Shown here: in pieces, positions 19,384 to 27,938 of the stretch
How positions within the stretch are numbered: the stretch's first letter is position 1
Layout of the letters: every line of letters starts with the position of its first letter
NCBI GenBank assembly: GCA_013911065.1
Contig: JACERV010000030.1
Span: 1 to 64,000, forward strand
DNA length: 64,000 bases
Direction: 5' to 3'
Source of the DNA: Ruminococcus sp.
Lineage (GTDB): Bacteria; Bacillota; Clostridia; Lachnospirales; Lachnospiraceae
The notes under the pieces: generated by a model
The model's input: the letters and a program-made list of their open reading frames with translations, nothing else
Databases searched by the model: none
Told to the model about the DNA's origin: nothing
Translations under genes and position numbers: made by a program

Positions 19384-21027
19384 TTAAACACCAATAGCAA
19401 AGTTAAAAGATAAATACACATAAGTTGAACTGGAAAGAGTAAGTGCCCCGTTATTTACAACCTCCCCTGAACCATTAACATAAAACGCTTTTCCTGAAAT
19501 GGAGGTTGGAAAATATATTGCAGCTATCGGTTTAAATGGAAGTTTGAACAAAATTTCATTATGTGCATAATCATTAGTACTTAATTGCAAAAAACCGTTA
19601 CATTTACATTCGTATGCATTTGCTCTTACAATCAGGGCACTAGATGTTGCTTTGGAAGTAATGGAGCTTGCACTATATCCCTTATACGTCATATTAATAT
19701 TTACGTTATCTCCCCATGCAGCATCCCACTGTGATATAGCTCTATCATAACGTCTGTACCATGTACGCCCCAATTGTGGTGATAGTTCAGTTATTTTTAA
19801 AACAAACCAGTTATCGTTAAAATGTAAAAACTCGCGTATGCCTAGAGTGCAACCTGGGGGCATATTTGTTGTACCGCTCCCAGTATACAGGCGATGTTTT
19901 GTCATATTGATATCGGCATAAGGATTTGTGGTATCAATGAAAAGTGTATCATTTAAGACAGGCAGTTTACCTGAATATGCTAATGCCTTATGTGTTTCTA
20001 AATTGTGATTTAGTGCATTAAGTGAATCAGCTATTGCGACTCCCTGTCTGGCATCAAGTACACTTCCCTCCTCATTGGTTGTCAGGTTGTTTACCACGGC
20101 TTGGGATGCCGCCTCCCCAAGAGCTGGTCTATCCAACAGATCATTATAACTACCTGAAAATGCAACGGATTTAAGGTCGGCAAACCATTTTTGTATCTTT
20201 CCAAATAAGGTACTTACTTTCTCTCCAGATTCAATATTTTCCCTCGTAGATGCCTGGGCGAAGGTTGGCATCTGATCATTAGTTGCTAGATTAGGTACAT
20301 TTCCCAGTCCAACTAATGCTGCTGTTGCATTCCCAAGTTGTGAGAGGGGTACTTTTTCATCATTGTCCAGAGTGGCAACCCCATTCGCTGCCCCCTTCTC
20401 TGCTGCCAAAACCATCCCTTTTCCTGCAACTACATCTTCTGCTGACTGTGCGGCCGCATTTGCCCTGTCCGCCGCATCATTGGCTGCTACTGCAGCGCTG
20501 CTCGCCACTGTAGCTTTTCCATTGGCATTTGTTGCGGATGTATTTGCATTGTCTGTAGCTATTTCGGAAGTAGCTTTCAGGGCGTTAAATTCTGCTACCC
20601 TTTCACTCTCAGCCGACTCCCTTCCCACTTCAGCGCTTACCCTTTCTGCTTCAGAGTTTGCCCTTCCTGCTTCAGCAGTGCTTCGGGACTGTTCTGACGT
20701 ACTCCTCTCTGCTTCGTTCTGCTTACGGGTGTTTTCCCCTGTGACGCGAACTGATTCCGACTCATTCCTGCTGGTTTCTGCCGTACTGCGTGCTGTTTCA
20801 TTCTGTTTTCGGATACTTTCTTCTGTAACACGACAAGCTTCAGCAGTGCTTCGGGACTGTTCTGCGGCGTTTCGTTCCGCTTCTTTCCTGCCGTATTCTT
20901 CTATTCTGGCAGTTCCGGCTTCGACCTCTGCATTCATCTTCTTATTTAGGATAATCTCGGCTTCCCTGACATCCTTCCCGTAGACGGCTTCTCGCCATAC
21001 CTGTAACTCCTTGCTGATATCAGCCAT
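19384..21027 (-). CDS. Phage tail fibre-like protein
   Basis: About 547 residues, starting at the ATG at 21027 (AAGGAGAG eight bases upstream). Residues 20-145 are a long charged coiled coil with a recurring unit of the RSTAExxR / RKQNExER kind, reflected in repeated DNA. Next come an Ala/Asn-rich segment, a linker with VATLDNDEKVPLSQLGN (a motif common in tail-fibre collars) and a C-terminal beta-rich domain of about 230 residues. This is the receptor-binding end of a siphovirus-like tail. It is the last gene of the tail module; no chaperone or lysis gene follows. Confidence 0.8.
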   Translation of the reverse strand: MADISKELQVWREAVYGKDVREAEIILNKKMNAEVEAGTARIEEYGRKEAERNAAEQSRSTAEACRVTEESIRKQNETARSTAETSRNESESVRVTGENTRKQNEAERSTSEQSRSTAEAGRANSEAERVSAEVGRESAESERVAEFNALKATSEIATDNANTSATNANGKATVASSAAVAANDAADRANAAAQSAEDVVAGKGMVLAAEKGAANGVATLDNDEKVPLSQLGNATAALVGLGNVPNLATNDQMPTFAQASTRENIESGEKVSTLFGKIQKWFADLKSVAFSGSYNDLLDRPALGEAASQAVVNNLTTNEEGSVLDARQGVAIADSLNALNHNLETHKALAYSGKLPVLNDTLFIDTTNPYADINMTKHRLYTGSGTTNMPPGCTLGIREFLHFNDNWFVLKITELSPQLGRTWYRRYDRAISQWDAAWGDNVNINMTYKGYSASSITSKATSSALIVRANAYECKCNGFLQLSTNDYAHNEILFKLPFKPIAAIYFPTSISGKAFYVNGSGEVVNNGALTLSSSTYVYLSFNFAIGV

Positions 21028-21250
21028 TTGTTTCACTCTCCTTACATGATTCTTCCCACTGTGACCTGTCCTCCATGTATTCCTGCTGTGCCACCTGATG
21101 TACTCCGGTTAAGTATTCCCCCAACAACATCTCCAATAAAAAAGGCGGTAATCCTGATTCTGTTACCACCTGATTCAAACCATCTTTAAACTCTTCAATC
21201 CCCACTGTTATAGGTTTCTTTTTCTTCTGATTTTGATTCTGTTCCGGCAT
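21020..21250 (-). CDS. Small phage protein between Tal and tail fibre
   Basis: About 76 residues starting MPEQNQNQKKKKP at 21250, with GGAGGG eight bases upstream. A basic N-terminus is followed by an amphipathic segment (EEFKDGLNQVVTESGLPPFLLEMLLGEYL). I do not recognise a family. The position between the tail lysin-like protein and the fibre is typical for small tail-tip accessory proteins. The 3' end overlaps the fibre start by eight bases, and the 5' end overlaps the preceding small gene. Confidence 0.6.
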   Translation of the reverse strand: MPEQNQNQKKKKPITVGIEEFKDGLNQVVTESGLPPFLLEMLLGEYLTGVHQVAQQEYMEDRSQWEESCKESETNG

Positions 21251-21335
21251 ATAAAACTCCCTCCATTTCCACTGTGACCACTTCGGCGTCTTTTGCTTCT
21301 TTAGGCTTTTCACCCTCTAAGATTTTTAATTCCAT
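21195..21335 (-). CDS. Very small phage protein (46 residues)
   Basis: A 46-residue reading frame starting MELKILEGEKPKEAKDAE at 21335, with GGAGG nine bases upstream. It is strongly charged and has no recognisable domain. It overlaps the next gene (21020-21250) by 56 bases in another frame. Both starts have good ribosome binding sites, so both may be translated. Confidence 0.5.
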   Translation of the reverse strand: MELKILEGEKPKEAKDAEVVTVEMEGVLYAGTESKSEEKETYNSGD

Positions 21336-21349
21336 TTCATTTCTCCTCC

Positions 21350-23488
21350 TTACCTGGGGGCTGATATAATAATGCCATTGGCCACCTTGATACTGCTGTA
21401 TGACCACCCAATCCCACCACCTCCGGTACTATGGATTTCAGTTATAATTGGTATGGTTCCGCTCCAGCCCGTATAACCTCCCGCAACTACACCCTCTAAT
21501 TTTACATTTTTTAACGTCCAATTATGCATATCAATATCACATCCGGCATGTAAACCCAATTCATCATAAGCGCTGTTTTCCCGCGAAAATGTCCATATGG
21601 TTGTATAATAGTCATTATTTTCAGCTTTCATATAACACCATGTCATATACTTCCCTTGGTACTCCAGGTCAAATTCTAATCCTTTAAATGCATTGTTCGT
21701 TTTCCATTGGTTGGTTCCTATTTTTCCCACATAATAACCATCTCTGTAAAAATGGTTTCCAGACTCATTAAACACTGCCCTTTTCTTACTATTCGTAACG
21801 CCGTTATCATATACTGCAATCTCACCGGGATTAATCTGTACGTACTTGCTGTTTTGGTTAAATCCATAAATAACCCGGTCATAATATTGTTGCATATAGC
21901 TGCCAAATTCCCCTTGGGAAACTTTACTTTCAATCAATCCGGCTTGAATCTGTAATGATGCGGATAATTGACTTTCCACACCCTTTGCCCTGGTTACTTC
22001 CGCTGAAATAAGATTATTCGCCACATTGAACTTAGCCGTAATTTCAGAAGTTACGCCAGATTTATATTCCACAGATAGCTTTTCTGCACTTACAGAACCA
22101 GCCTTGATAAATTCACCCAAGAGTACGCCGTCTATTGTCCAGGCGTTCTTGTATGGGCCATTAAAGCCAGTGCTGGAAAACCCGATACCATTCATGTTTA
22201 TCTGCATCACCTGTGTAGCCAAATCCTTGCTTTCAGCATTCATATATAAGTCCCGCAGCCAGCGGCCATGATCATCAAATTCAGTTACTTTATAGCCGCC
22301 CTTGCTCCCAGTCATCATCTGTGTTGCATTATCAATGGCACTCTGCAACCAGGTTGTTGTTTGTCTGGTATAATCCAATTCTTTTTTTATTTCATTGTTG
22401 CCAGAGGTTACCTGACTCGTAAGGTTCTTCTGTGTTTTTCCTAATTGAATGGTATTTTTGTCCGGCTGATCCAAATATAGAATCATCTGTGTTACGGGAA
22501 AAAACATATCCATTCCGTGGGGGTTTGACTTCACCCGAATCTGGTCACCCAGTTTTATCCGTTCAAACTCGACACTATATAAATTTAAATCAATTGCCGA
22601 AAGGGAAAGGGTCATTGTTTCATACTGGTTCTTCTCTAAATATTCTTTTCCCTTACGTAATAAATCAGAAGGAACAGCTATATCATCCCACTTTTGTACT
22701 TTTGTCACCCAACCATAGTGCTCCATTGCATCTCCAAGAGTGATATACTCTTTTCCGCCATTTACACTTTCTATGGTCGTATAGGCTTCCAGACCTTCGA
22801 CTTCACTTTCTTCCAGTTTTGCACCTAACGGAATCAGACAGGTTATGATATCAGCGGCACTGGTGTTTTCCGAATAGTCCAGCAGATTTTCGCCAAATTC
22901 AATAACCTGTTGGTTGATATAACTGTAATCGGTCAGGTAGTCCAGATATCTTACACCGCCTTCATTTCTTACGGATAGGCGGCCGCCAAGGCTGTCCATC
23001 AGCTTAGCCCTGATATCTTCCAGGGTTGTTTCCCAGTTTGTATACTCATACAGACTATCGTTGTTATCATGAACTGTGACAATTCCAGCTTCAAACTTTT
23101 TATCATCTTCTACCTGGCAATTATGCTCATCCAGTAAAATTTCTAAAAGTTCCCTGGCACTCACATCATGGTATTCTGCCGGACGCTGGATGGAATCACT
23201 TAAAAAAGCAAGCTCACCCTCACAGTAAACCTGCTTTATATTATAAAAATCTTTTTCCACTTCCAGCACCCGGCCTTTGAATATTTCAATTTCCTTGCCT
23301 TTTTCTAATTTGTACACACCAATGGAGGACGTTAATTTTCTAATCTGCCCGTAACCTGTGTTATCTGGGGTAATTGCAAATTCAAATGAACCCGCTTTAT
23401 TTTCTTCAAGTGACACTTTTGGCTCTATCAAAGAGATTTCCTGTGCCAGGTCATAAATAATGATATTGTCTAAATAAACCTTATACAC
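21350..23488 (-). CDS. Phage tail endopeptidase-like protein (Tal)
   Basis: A 712-residue tail-associated protein of the prophage endopeptidase tail type. The N-terminal 370 residues match the conserved Tal fold order, including SLIEPKVSLEENKAGSFEF, the ring-forming part, and a segment around VEFERIKLGDQIRV. Helical linkers (380-420 and 500-545) lead to a C-terminal beta-rich region with a Gly-rich end (STGGGGIGWSYSS) that may bind carbohydrate or the fibre. No lytic catalytic site is evident. It overlaps the Dit gene stop by one base, and its position after Dit is canonical for siphovirus baseplates. Confidence 0.85.
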   Translation of the reverse strand: MYKVYLDNIIIYDLAQEISLIEPKVSLEENKAGSFEFAITPDNTGYGQIRKLTSSIGVYKLEKGKEIEIFKGRVLEVEKDFYNIKQVYCEGELAFLSDSIQRPAEYHDVSARELLEILLDEHNCQVEDDKKFEAGIVTVHDNNDSLYEYTNWETTLEDIRAKLMDSLGGRLSVRNEGGVRYLDYLTDYSYINQQVIEFGENLLDYSENTSAADIITCLIPLGAKLEESEVEGLEAYTTIESVNGGKEYITLGDAMEHYGWVTKVQKWDDIAVPSDLLRKGKEYLEKNQYETMTLSLSAIDLNLYSVEFERIKLGDQIRVKSNPHGMDMFFPVTQMILYLDQPDKNTIQLGKTQKNLTSQVTSGNNEIKKELDYTRQTTTWLQSAIDNATQMMTGSKGGYKVTEFDDHGRWLRDLYMNAESKDLATQVMQINMNGIGFSSTGFNGPYKNAWTIDGVLLGEFIKAGSVSAEKLSVEYKSGVTSEITAKFNVANNLISAEVTRAKGVESQLSASLQIQAGLIESKVSQGEFGSYMQQYYDRVIYGFNQNSKYVQINPGEIAVYDNGVTNSKKRAVFNESGNHFYRDGYYVGKIGTNQWKTNNAFKGLEFDLEYQGKYMTWCYMKAENNDYYTTIWTFSRENSAYDELGLHAGCDIDMHNWTLKNVKLEGVVAGGYTGWSGTIPIITEIHSTGGGGIGWSYSSIKVANGIIISAPR

Positions 23489-24192
23489 TATAGTCTCTCC
23501 TCCCTAAAGTCTATTGTCACTGCTCCATTTCCGGTACAGGTAAATTTGAAGGTATTTTCTCCCGCCTGCAGCTTAAGTTCTTTCAAAGCATTCTCTCCTG
23601 CCTGTAAATGATACCATTTGGATTCATGCTCTAATTGCATTGCTTTGTTGCAGGTAATCTTTATCGCAGTATTGATATTGAATCCAAAAACGGGTATAGA
23701 GAGAGTATCTGTAAAGTTTATATTCTTTAATGTTTGTGCGATCCCGTCCTCAAAAGAAAAAGGATCCCAAAGCCAGTCATCAACAGTGGAGGTTACCCCA
23801 CGCTTGTATGGATGGGCATCTACAGATATAATAATGGAACTATATCTGGCGTCTTCTTTTGTAGATTCACAGACACAACGCCCATTCCAATAATACTCTT
23901 CATCCGTATCCAGTATGATATCTTTTACTTTCCCGTGGCAATAATTACTGATATTGGAATAGGTTTTATGCCACTTTTTCATGTCCTTATCGTATAGTAC
24001 AAAGGTAAAACTTAGAGTTCGGTTATTGAATCTTATTCGATCTCCAAGCGCTTCTGTCAAGTCCAATAATCCGTCACGGCCTGGGATTTGGATGGTCGTA
24101 GTCTGAGCCTCTGGGGCTGTTATTTTAAAATCTGTCCAAATCAGTCCCCAATCCTTTTCTGTATGCTTTTCTCCAATCTGTATACCTGACAT
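23488..24192 (-). CDS. Distal tail protein (Dit)
   Basis: A 234-residue protein of the siphovirus distal tail family. This protein forms the hexameric hub linking the tail tube to Tal and the baseplate. The N-terminal half (for example TTTIQIPGRDGLLDLTEALGD and FNNRTLSFTF) is the conserved ring domain, and the C-terminal half is a beta-sandwich. It sits directly after the tape-measure gene, which ends one base away, in the standard order tape measure-Dit-Tal. It is complete. Confidence 0.88.
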   Translation of the reverse strand: MSGIQIGEKHTEKDWGLIWTDFKITAPEAQTTTIQIPGRDGLLDLTEALGDRIRFNNRTLSFTFVLYDKDMKKWHKTYSNISNYCHGKVKDIILDTDEEYYWNGRCVCESTKEDARYSSIIISVDAHPYKRGVTSTVDDWLWDPFSFEDGIAQTLKNINFTDTLSIPVFGFNINTAIKITCNKAMQLEHESKWYHLQAGENALKELKLQAGENTFKFTCTGNGAVTIDFREERL

Positions 24193-26082
24193 TTATGCCC
24201 TTACCTCCCTTCTTTGGGTTACTCCTAATTTATCATTCATAAGCGGAGTTAATTCTCTTGCAATGGCCTTTCCATTGATATGAGATATGTGCTCTACCTT
24301 CACACCTGATAACGCGAAAACCATCCCGTTTATGAGCCGGTCATAATCAATTTCCGGGGAATCGGTACTTGAAGTGTTCCTTCTTGCCGCTTCTTTCGCA
24401 TATTTCATAGATACGTCATGTGGTATCACTTGGGTTCCATTTGGTAAGTATGTTAATTCCCCGCGCCCACCTTCATTCATTCTGGCAAAACCACCTGACC
24501 AGTCATCTGTACCATGTAATAGATACGGAATATAACCGATTGATACACCCGGAATCTTATTAATTAAACCAACCGCTGCATTTACCCCACCTATCACACC
24601 ATTCACAAAACCTCTAACCGAATCTACTAAAGTCGCTACTGCTGAAGAAATCCCTCCAAAGACGCCGCTTACAAATGAAGCCAGTCCATTCCAAGCTGTT
24701 TGAATTCCATTGAAAATTCCAGAAATGAAACCTCCAACGTTAGTCATGATGCCTGATATGATGAAATAGATTGCGTTAAAAACACTGCCAACGATATTTG
24801 TCAACGTGGAAATCACAGTTGATATGGCGGTTATTATCTGTGATATAAAATTGGATATATTAGTAAATGCACCTGAAACAATACTAAATACAGTTGCAAA
24901 AATACCTGTTATTATTCCTATAATTGTCCCGATGACACTCACTATTGTGGCTATAATATCGGCAATAAACGTAACAATAGGAGTAATTATTAACATAATC
25001 ATTGATATAACCAATCCAATAAATGAGATGATTGGATTTATTACTGATATTGCACCTGAAATTACGGATATAACTATCGATAGAATATCCATAATCACTG
25101 GTACTAATGCCTGAATTACAGACATTATAACATTAATGATAGCTATCAAAGCCGGCATGATTGACTGAATGACATTTGCGACCACTGTAATTATATTGGT
25201 TATTACCGGTAACAATGCTCCTATTAATTGTGCTATCATTGGAGCCAATGCCGCGATAATCTGCCCTATCATTTGCGCAATTTGTGCCAAAACAGGTGCC
25301 AGTTGATTGATAACATTAAGTACTAACGGCATTACTGTAGCTGCCAGATTTCCCAGAAGCTCACCAACCTGTTGTATGACCGGCATAAACGCGCTCATCA
25401 CCATTCCCACAGAGTTCATGATAGACTCTCTGAATGATTCATTTGTTGTCATTAGATATGCGAAAACTGCTGCCAATGCTGCGATAGCAATAACGACAAG
25501 CCCTACAGGACTCGTAATGGCCCCAAATACTTTAGAGAGCGATGCTCCAACGCCACCCATGTCTACGATTCTTTTATGCAGCTTCCCAAATGCCCCGCTC
25601 ACATCTTCCACGATTCCCTTAATGCTTCCAATGTGCCCTTTGAAGGTGGTAATGGGGGATAACACCTGTCCCAGGAAACTGTTTACATCTGCTGCTACAC
25701 CGAGGAAATTCTCCCCAATTGAGGGAACCGCTTTCTCTATATTGGACACTTCCCCCGATACAGTCTGACCTTCTATTGCCTGTGCCACACCTGCAGCAGC
25801 GACGGCTGCGGCTGCAGCCGCCTCATTCAGTCCGTTCGCTGTATTTTTTACGGACGCAGTGACACCGGCAAGGGCGGAAGCAGCGTCCATTGCAGGTCTG
25901 GTTATCTGGCTTGTCAGGCTGGCTCCCAGGGCCGCTAACGATTTTCCTGCTTCAGAAAATCCTTTCCCCATGCTTTCTATCTTTTTTTCAAATGACTGTG
26001 CTGATTTTTCGGCCGCGCGGAACGCCTTTTCAAGTTTGCCTGCGTCTCCTGTTATTTTTGCCGATAACACATAGTCTTCCAT
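24193..26082 (-). CDS. Phage tail tape measure protein
   Basis: About 629 residues from the ATG at 26082, which overlaps the stop of the frameshifted chaperone extension (TAATG) and has AAAGGAGGAG upstream. The first 60 residues (YVLSAKITGDAGKLEKAFR) are typical of tape-measure N-termini. A central hydrophobic stretch of about 300 residues has recurring Ile/Val-rich helices (VISxII-type repeats), and the C-terminus is polar. At the usual 0.15 nm per residue it would set a tail of roughly 95 nm. It is the scaffold for tail length and is ejected at infection. Confidence 0.9.
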   Translation of the reverse strand: MEDYVLSAKITGDAGKLEKAFRAAEKSAQSFEKKIESMGKGFSEAGKSLAALGASLTSQITRPAMDAASALAGVTASVKNTANGLNEAAAAAAVAAAGVAQAIEGQTVSGEVSNIEKAVPSIGENFLGVAADVNSFLGQVLSPITTFKGHIGSIKGIVEDVSGAFGKLHKRIVDMGGVGASLSKVFGAITSPVGLVVIAIAALAAVFAYLMTTNESFRESIMNSVGMVMSAFMPVIQQVGELLGNLAATVMPLVLNVINQLAPVLAQIAQMIGQIIAALAPMIAQLIGALLPVITNIITVVANVIQSIMPALIAIINVIMSVIQALVPVIMDILSIVISVISGAISVINPIISFIGLVISMIMLIITPIVTFIADIIATIVSVIGTIIGIITGIFATVFSIVSGAFTNISNFISQIITAISTVISTLTNIVGSVFNAIYFIISGIMTNVGGFISGIFNGIQTAWNGLASFVSGVFGGISSAVATLVDSVRGFVNGVIGGVNAAVGLINKIPGVSIGYIPYLLHGTDDWSGGFARMNEGGRGELTYLPNGTQVIPHDVSMKYAKEAARRNTSSTDSPEIDYDRLINGMVFALSGVKVEHISHINGKAIARELTPLMNDKLGVTQRREVRA

Positions 26083-26573
26083 TAGGCCACTCCTCCTTTC
26101 CATCCTTCCATTCCGTTCGCTGCGTACACTTCATGAACCCAATCATGACTTTCATCTGCCTCTATTTCACGGATTATGTTCAGGTTGTTTTCTATAGTTT
26201 CCATGTTCGCCTTGCGAATGCTCCTCTTTTTCCACAGCTTCAGAGCCTTTTTCCGCTTCGGACGATTTGCATTATATTCTGCTGTAAAGACGGCATTGTA
26301 CAGATTATAGGAATCCCGAACAATTTTATCTTCCCATGCCTTGTAGATAAACGCTTTCTCCCGCCAGGTAAGCGCCCCGTATTCCTCTTTGCTGTATCCG
26401 AAGTTGACGGCAAAAAAGGCAAAATCCATATCCTTGTGATAGGACTTTGCCAATTCTCTATATTCATCGTCTTCCTCGGTATCCTCCGTAGAGAAATACT
26501 CAAATTCTACTAGGCGTCCCGGAAGAAAAAACCGCAGTCCTCCTGCAGCGTTGCAAGAACCATGCCTAGGCAC
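26082..26573 (-). CDS. Tail assembly chaperone, frameshift extension (gpT-like part)
   Basis: This frame has no ribosome binding site or sensible start of its own. It overlaps the end of the upstream chaperone frame and is entered by a -1 shift at 26525-26531, giving a fusion of about 247 residues. The extension (from FLPGRLVEFEYF) is highly charged, with a helical end KKALKLWKKRSIRKANMETI. In lambda and many siphoviruses the short and long forms together chaperone the tape measure and tail tube. Its stop overlaps the tape-measure ATG. Confidence 0.8.
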   Translation of the reverse strand: MPRHGSCNAAGGLRFFLPGRLVEFEYFSTEDTEEDDEYRELAKSYHKDMDFAFFAVNFGYSKEEYGALTWREKAFIYKAWEDKIVRDSYNLYNAVFTAEYNANRPKRKKALKLWKKRSIRKANMETIENNLNIIREIEADESHDWVHEVYAANGMEGWKGGVA

Positions 26574-26824
26574 TTAGAATATCCTTCTGATTCCATTAAC
26601 TTTTCCGCAAGCTCACGGCCCTGCTTTGGATTCACAAAAACTTCTGTGCCCGACTCTTTTGTGCCATACGCAATATAATTTACAAGGTCTACCCTCGACA
26701 TGACCCCGTCATTTTTCGTTAGATTAAGCATGACCGGAGTCTTTGTCACGGTTTCGATAATATCTGTCCTCTTCACATTATATTTCAATTCGTACTCTTT
26801 TCCTTCTACTTCAAATGTCATCAT
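26510..26824 (-). CDS. Tail assembly chaperone, short form (gpG-like)
   Basis: A 104-residue acidic protein, starting MMTFEVEGKEYELKYNVKR, of the tail assembly chaperone type. It lies between the tail tube gene (stop at the same base as this start) and the tape measure, exactly where siphoviruses keep the G/GT pair. The last codons cover a slippery heptamer before the UAG, so a minority of ribosomes would continue into the extension frame. Confidence 0.82.
   Translation of the reverse strand: MMTFEVEGKEYELKYNVKRTDIIETVTKTPVMLNLTKNDGVMSRVDLVNYIAYGTKESGTEVFVNPKQGRELAEKLMESEGYSKCLGMVLATLQEDCGFFFRDA
26525..26531 (-). promoter_or_regulatory. Programmed -1 frameshift site TTTTTTC
   Basis: In the zero frame the codons are GGT TTT TTC, a canonical X_XXY_YYZ heptamer (T_TTT_TTC), seven codons from the stop counting both ends of the site. 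Slipping back one base continues as FFLPGRLVEFEYF in the extension frame. Its location between tail tube and tape measure is the classical position for this recoding event. Confidence 0.8.
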
Positions 26825-27366
26825 TATGACTGCCCCCCTGGAATTGTATCCGTATCAGATGGATTTGCAAGCAGGTCGACCAATGCTCCCATTCCCTCAA
26901 GGGTTATACTGTATGTAACCGTCTCATCAAAGGGAGCTTCAATTGGATAATCTGTTATAACTGCAAGACCACCGAACATGCCCTTTTTCGTTTTTCCATT
27001 ATATACTTTTACACATACGGGTGTTCCGCTATCGAAAGCTGCTGACAATTCGGTGTGGCTCTCGTCAGACGGAACATATATGCCGTCATTGTCGATACTC
27101 CACTCTTTCATTCCGGCAATCTTACTTTTCCAGCCCCCTTGAGTATCCTTGCTGGTAATATCAATACTATCTGCACTGCGATTAATTGTAAGCCCCTGCT
27201 GACCGCTAATTGCCACCAGTTTTGTGCCGTCTGCCGTCCATATGGCAAGCAAAATGTCTTTACCGGCTATTGCCTTTTCTACCGTATTACTGTGGTCACA
27301 ATACGCCCCACCATCATGTACAACATCCGCAAACAACTGTAAATCCTGAATCTTATTCTCTTTCAT
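26824..27366 (-). CDS. Phage major tail (tube) protein, TP901-1 type
   Basis: A 180-residue major tail protein. The segment from GKDILLAIWTADGTKLVAISG through ITSKDTQGGWKSKIAGMKEW is characteristic of TP901-1-like tail tube proteins, which stack as hexamers. Unusually, the first 14 residues are MKENKIQDLQLFAD. They hold DLQLFA, the type of N-terminal motif cut by the Prp cysteine protease in Firmicute L27 and in some phage capsid proteins. A Prp-like protease gene lies two genes upstream, so mature protein may begin at Asp14. That is inference. RBS GGAGAAAA precedes the ATG. Confidence 0.87.
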   Translation of the reverse strand: MKENKIQDLQLFADVVHDGGAYCDHSNTVEKAIAGKDILLAIWTADGTKLVAISGQQGLTINRSADSIDITSKDTQGGWKSKIAGMKEWSIDNDGIYVPSDESHTELSAAFDSGTPVCVKVYNGKTKKGMFGGLAVITDYPIEAPFDETVTYSITLEGMGALVDLLANPSDTDTIPGGQS

Positions 27367-27381
27367 TCTGTTTTCTCCTTT

Positions 27382-27804
27382 TCAAACTTTACATTGTAAT
27401 CCGTAGCATACCATAAACTCGTACGCGAGCACGGTATGTGTGTCACTTGTTTCCTCCGCCTTAATAGCCGGAATTCCGAGATTTGTCTGCCTGATTAATT
27501 CCACATCTTCCGGCAGCTCAATATCTTCTGTCAGAGCCTCCTCCAGTTTTTGAATGAGCTCGTAAATGGGTACAGAGGACTCCCCTTCCTTTTCTGGTGG
27601 CTCTGCTATCGTGTGGATCCAAACCGTAAACACATCCTTGTACATTGTCTTTGAATGTGCCGGACGTTTCCCCACCACTTCCGTAAAATAGAATGGACCT
27701 TCTGCATTGGCCGGCATTACAGACAAGCACGCCAGACCAGTATTATCTTGAATCTTTTTTTGTATGGCGGCTATAAGCACCGACCATCCAAGTTGTTTAT
27801 TCAT
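27382..27804 (-). CDS. Putative tail terminator/minor tail protein
   Basis: About 140 residues from the ATG at 27804, directly behind GAGGAGAGGAAG; the longer upstream start is not supported. It starts MNKQLGWSVLIAAIQKKI and is a mixed alpha/beta protein of the size and position of tail-completion or tail-terminator proteins, just before the tail tube gene. I recognise it only as a phage protein family often labelled with a DUF number. The assignment rests mainly on gene order. Confidence 0.6.
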   Translation of the reverse strand: MNKQLGWSVLIAAIQKKIQDNTGLACLSVMPANAEGPFYFTEVVGKRPAHSKTMYKDVFTVWIHTIAEPPEKEGESSVPIYELIQKLEEALTEDIELPEDVELIRQTNLGIPAIKAEETSDTHTVLAYEFMVCYGLQCKV

Positions 27805-27938
27805 CTTCCTCTCCTCTCTTAATCGCATTTAACAAATGCAAAAAATACTTTGTTTTTCATCTTTACCTCCATTCCTGAAACTTACCCTTTGTTTCCCGTA
27901 GCTTATAGCTTCCACGCCTGGCTTTTATCCGTAGCTTT

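Noticed and set aside
20560-20960. Repeated short units that might suggest a CRISPR or tandem array
   Set aside because: The repeats are in frame and encode heptad-like coiled-coil units of the tail fibre. Spacers of fixed length between identical repeats are absent.
20363-20983. A 206-codon plus-strand frame opposite the tail fibre gene
   Set aside because: It is the reverse shadow of the repetitive coiled-coil region. It has no ribosome binding site, and the composition (Ala/Ser-rich) follows from the opposite strand.
24806-25114. Plus-strand frame of 102 Ile/Thr-rich codons
   Set aside because: It is a shadow of the Ile/Val-rich repeats in the tape measure gene on the other strand.
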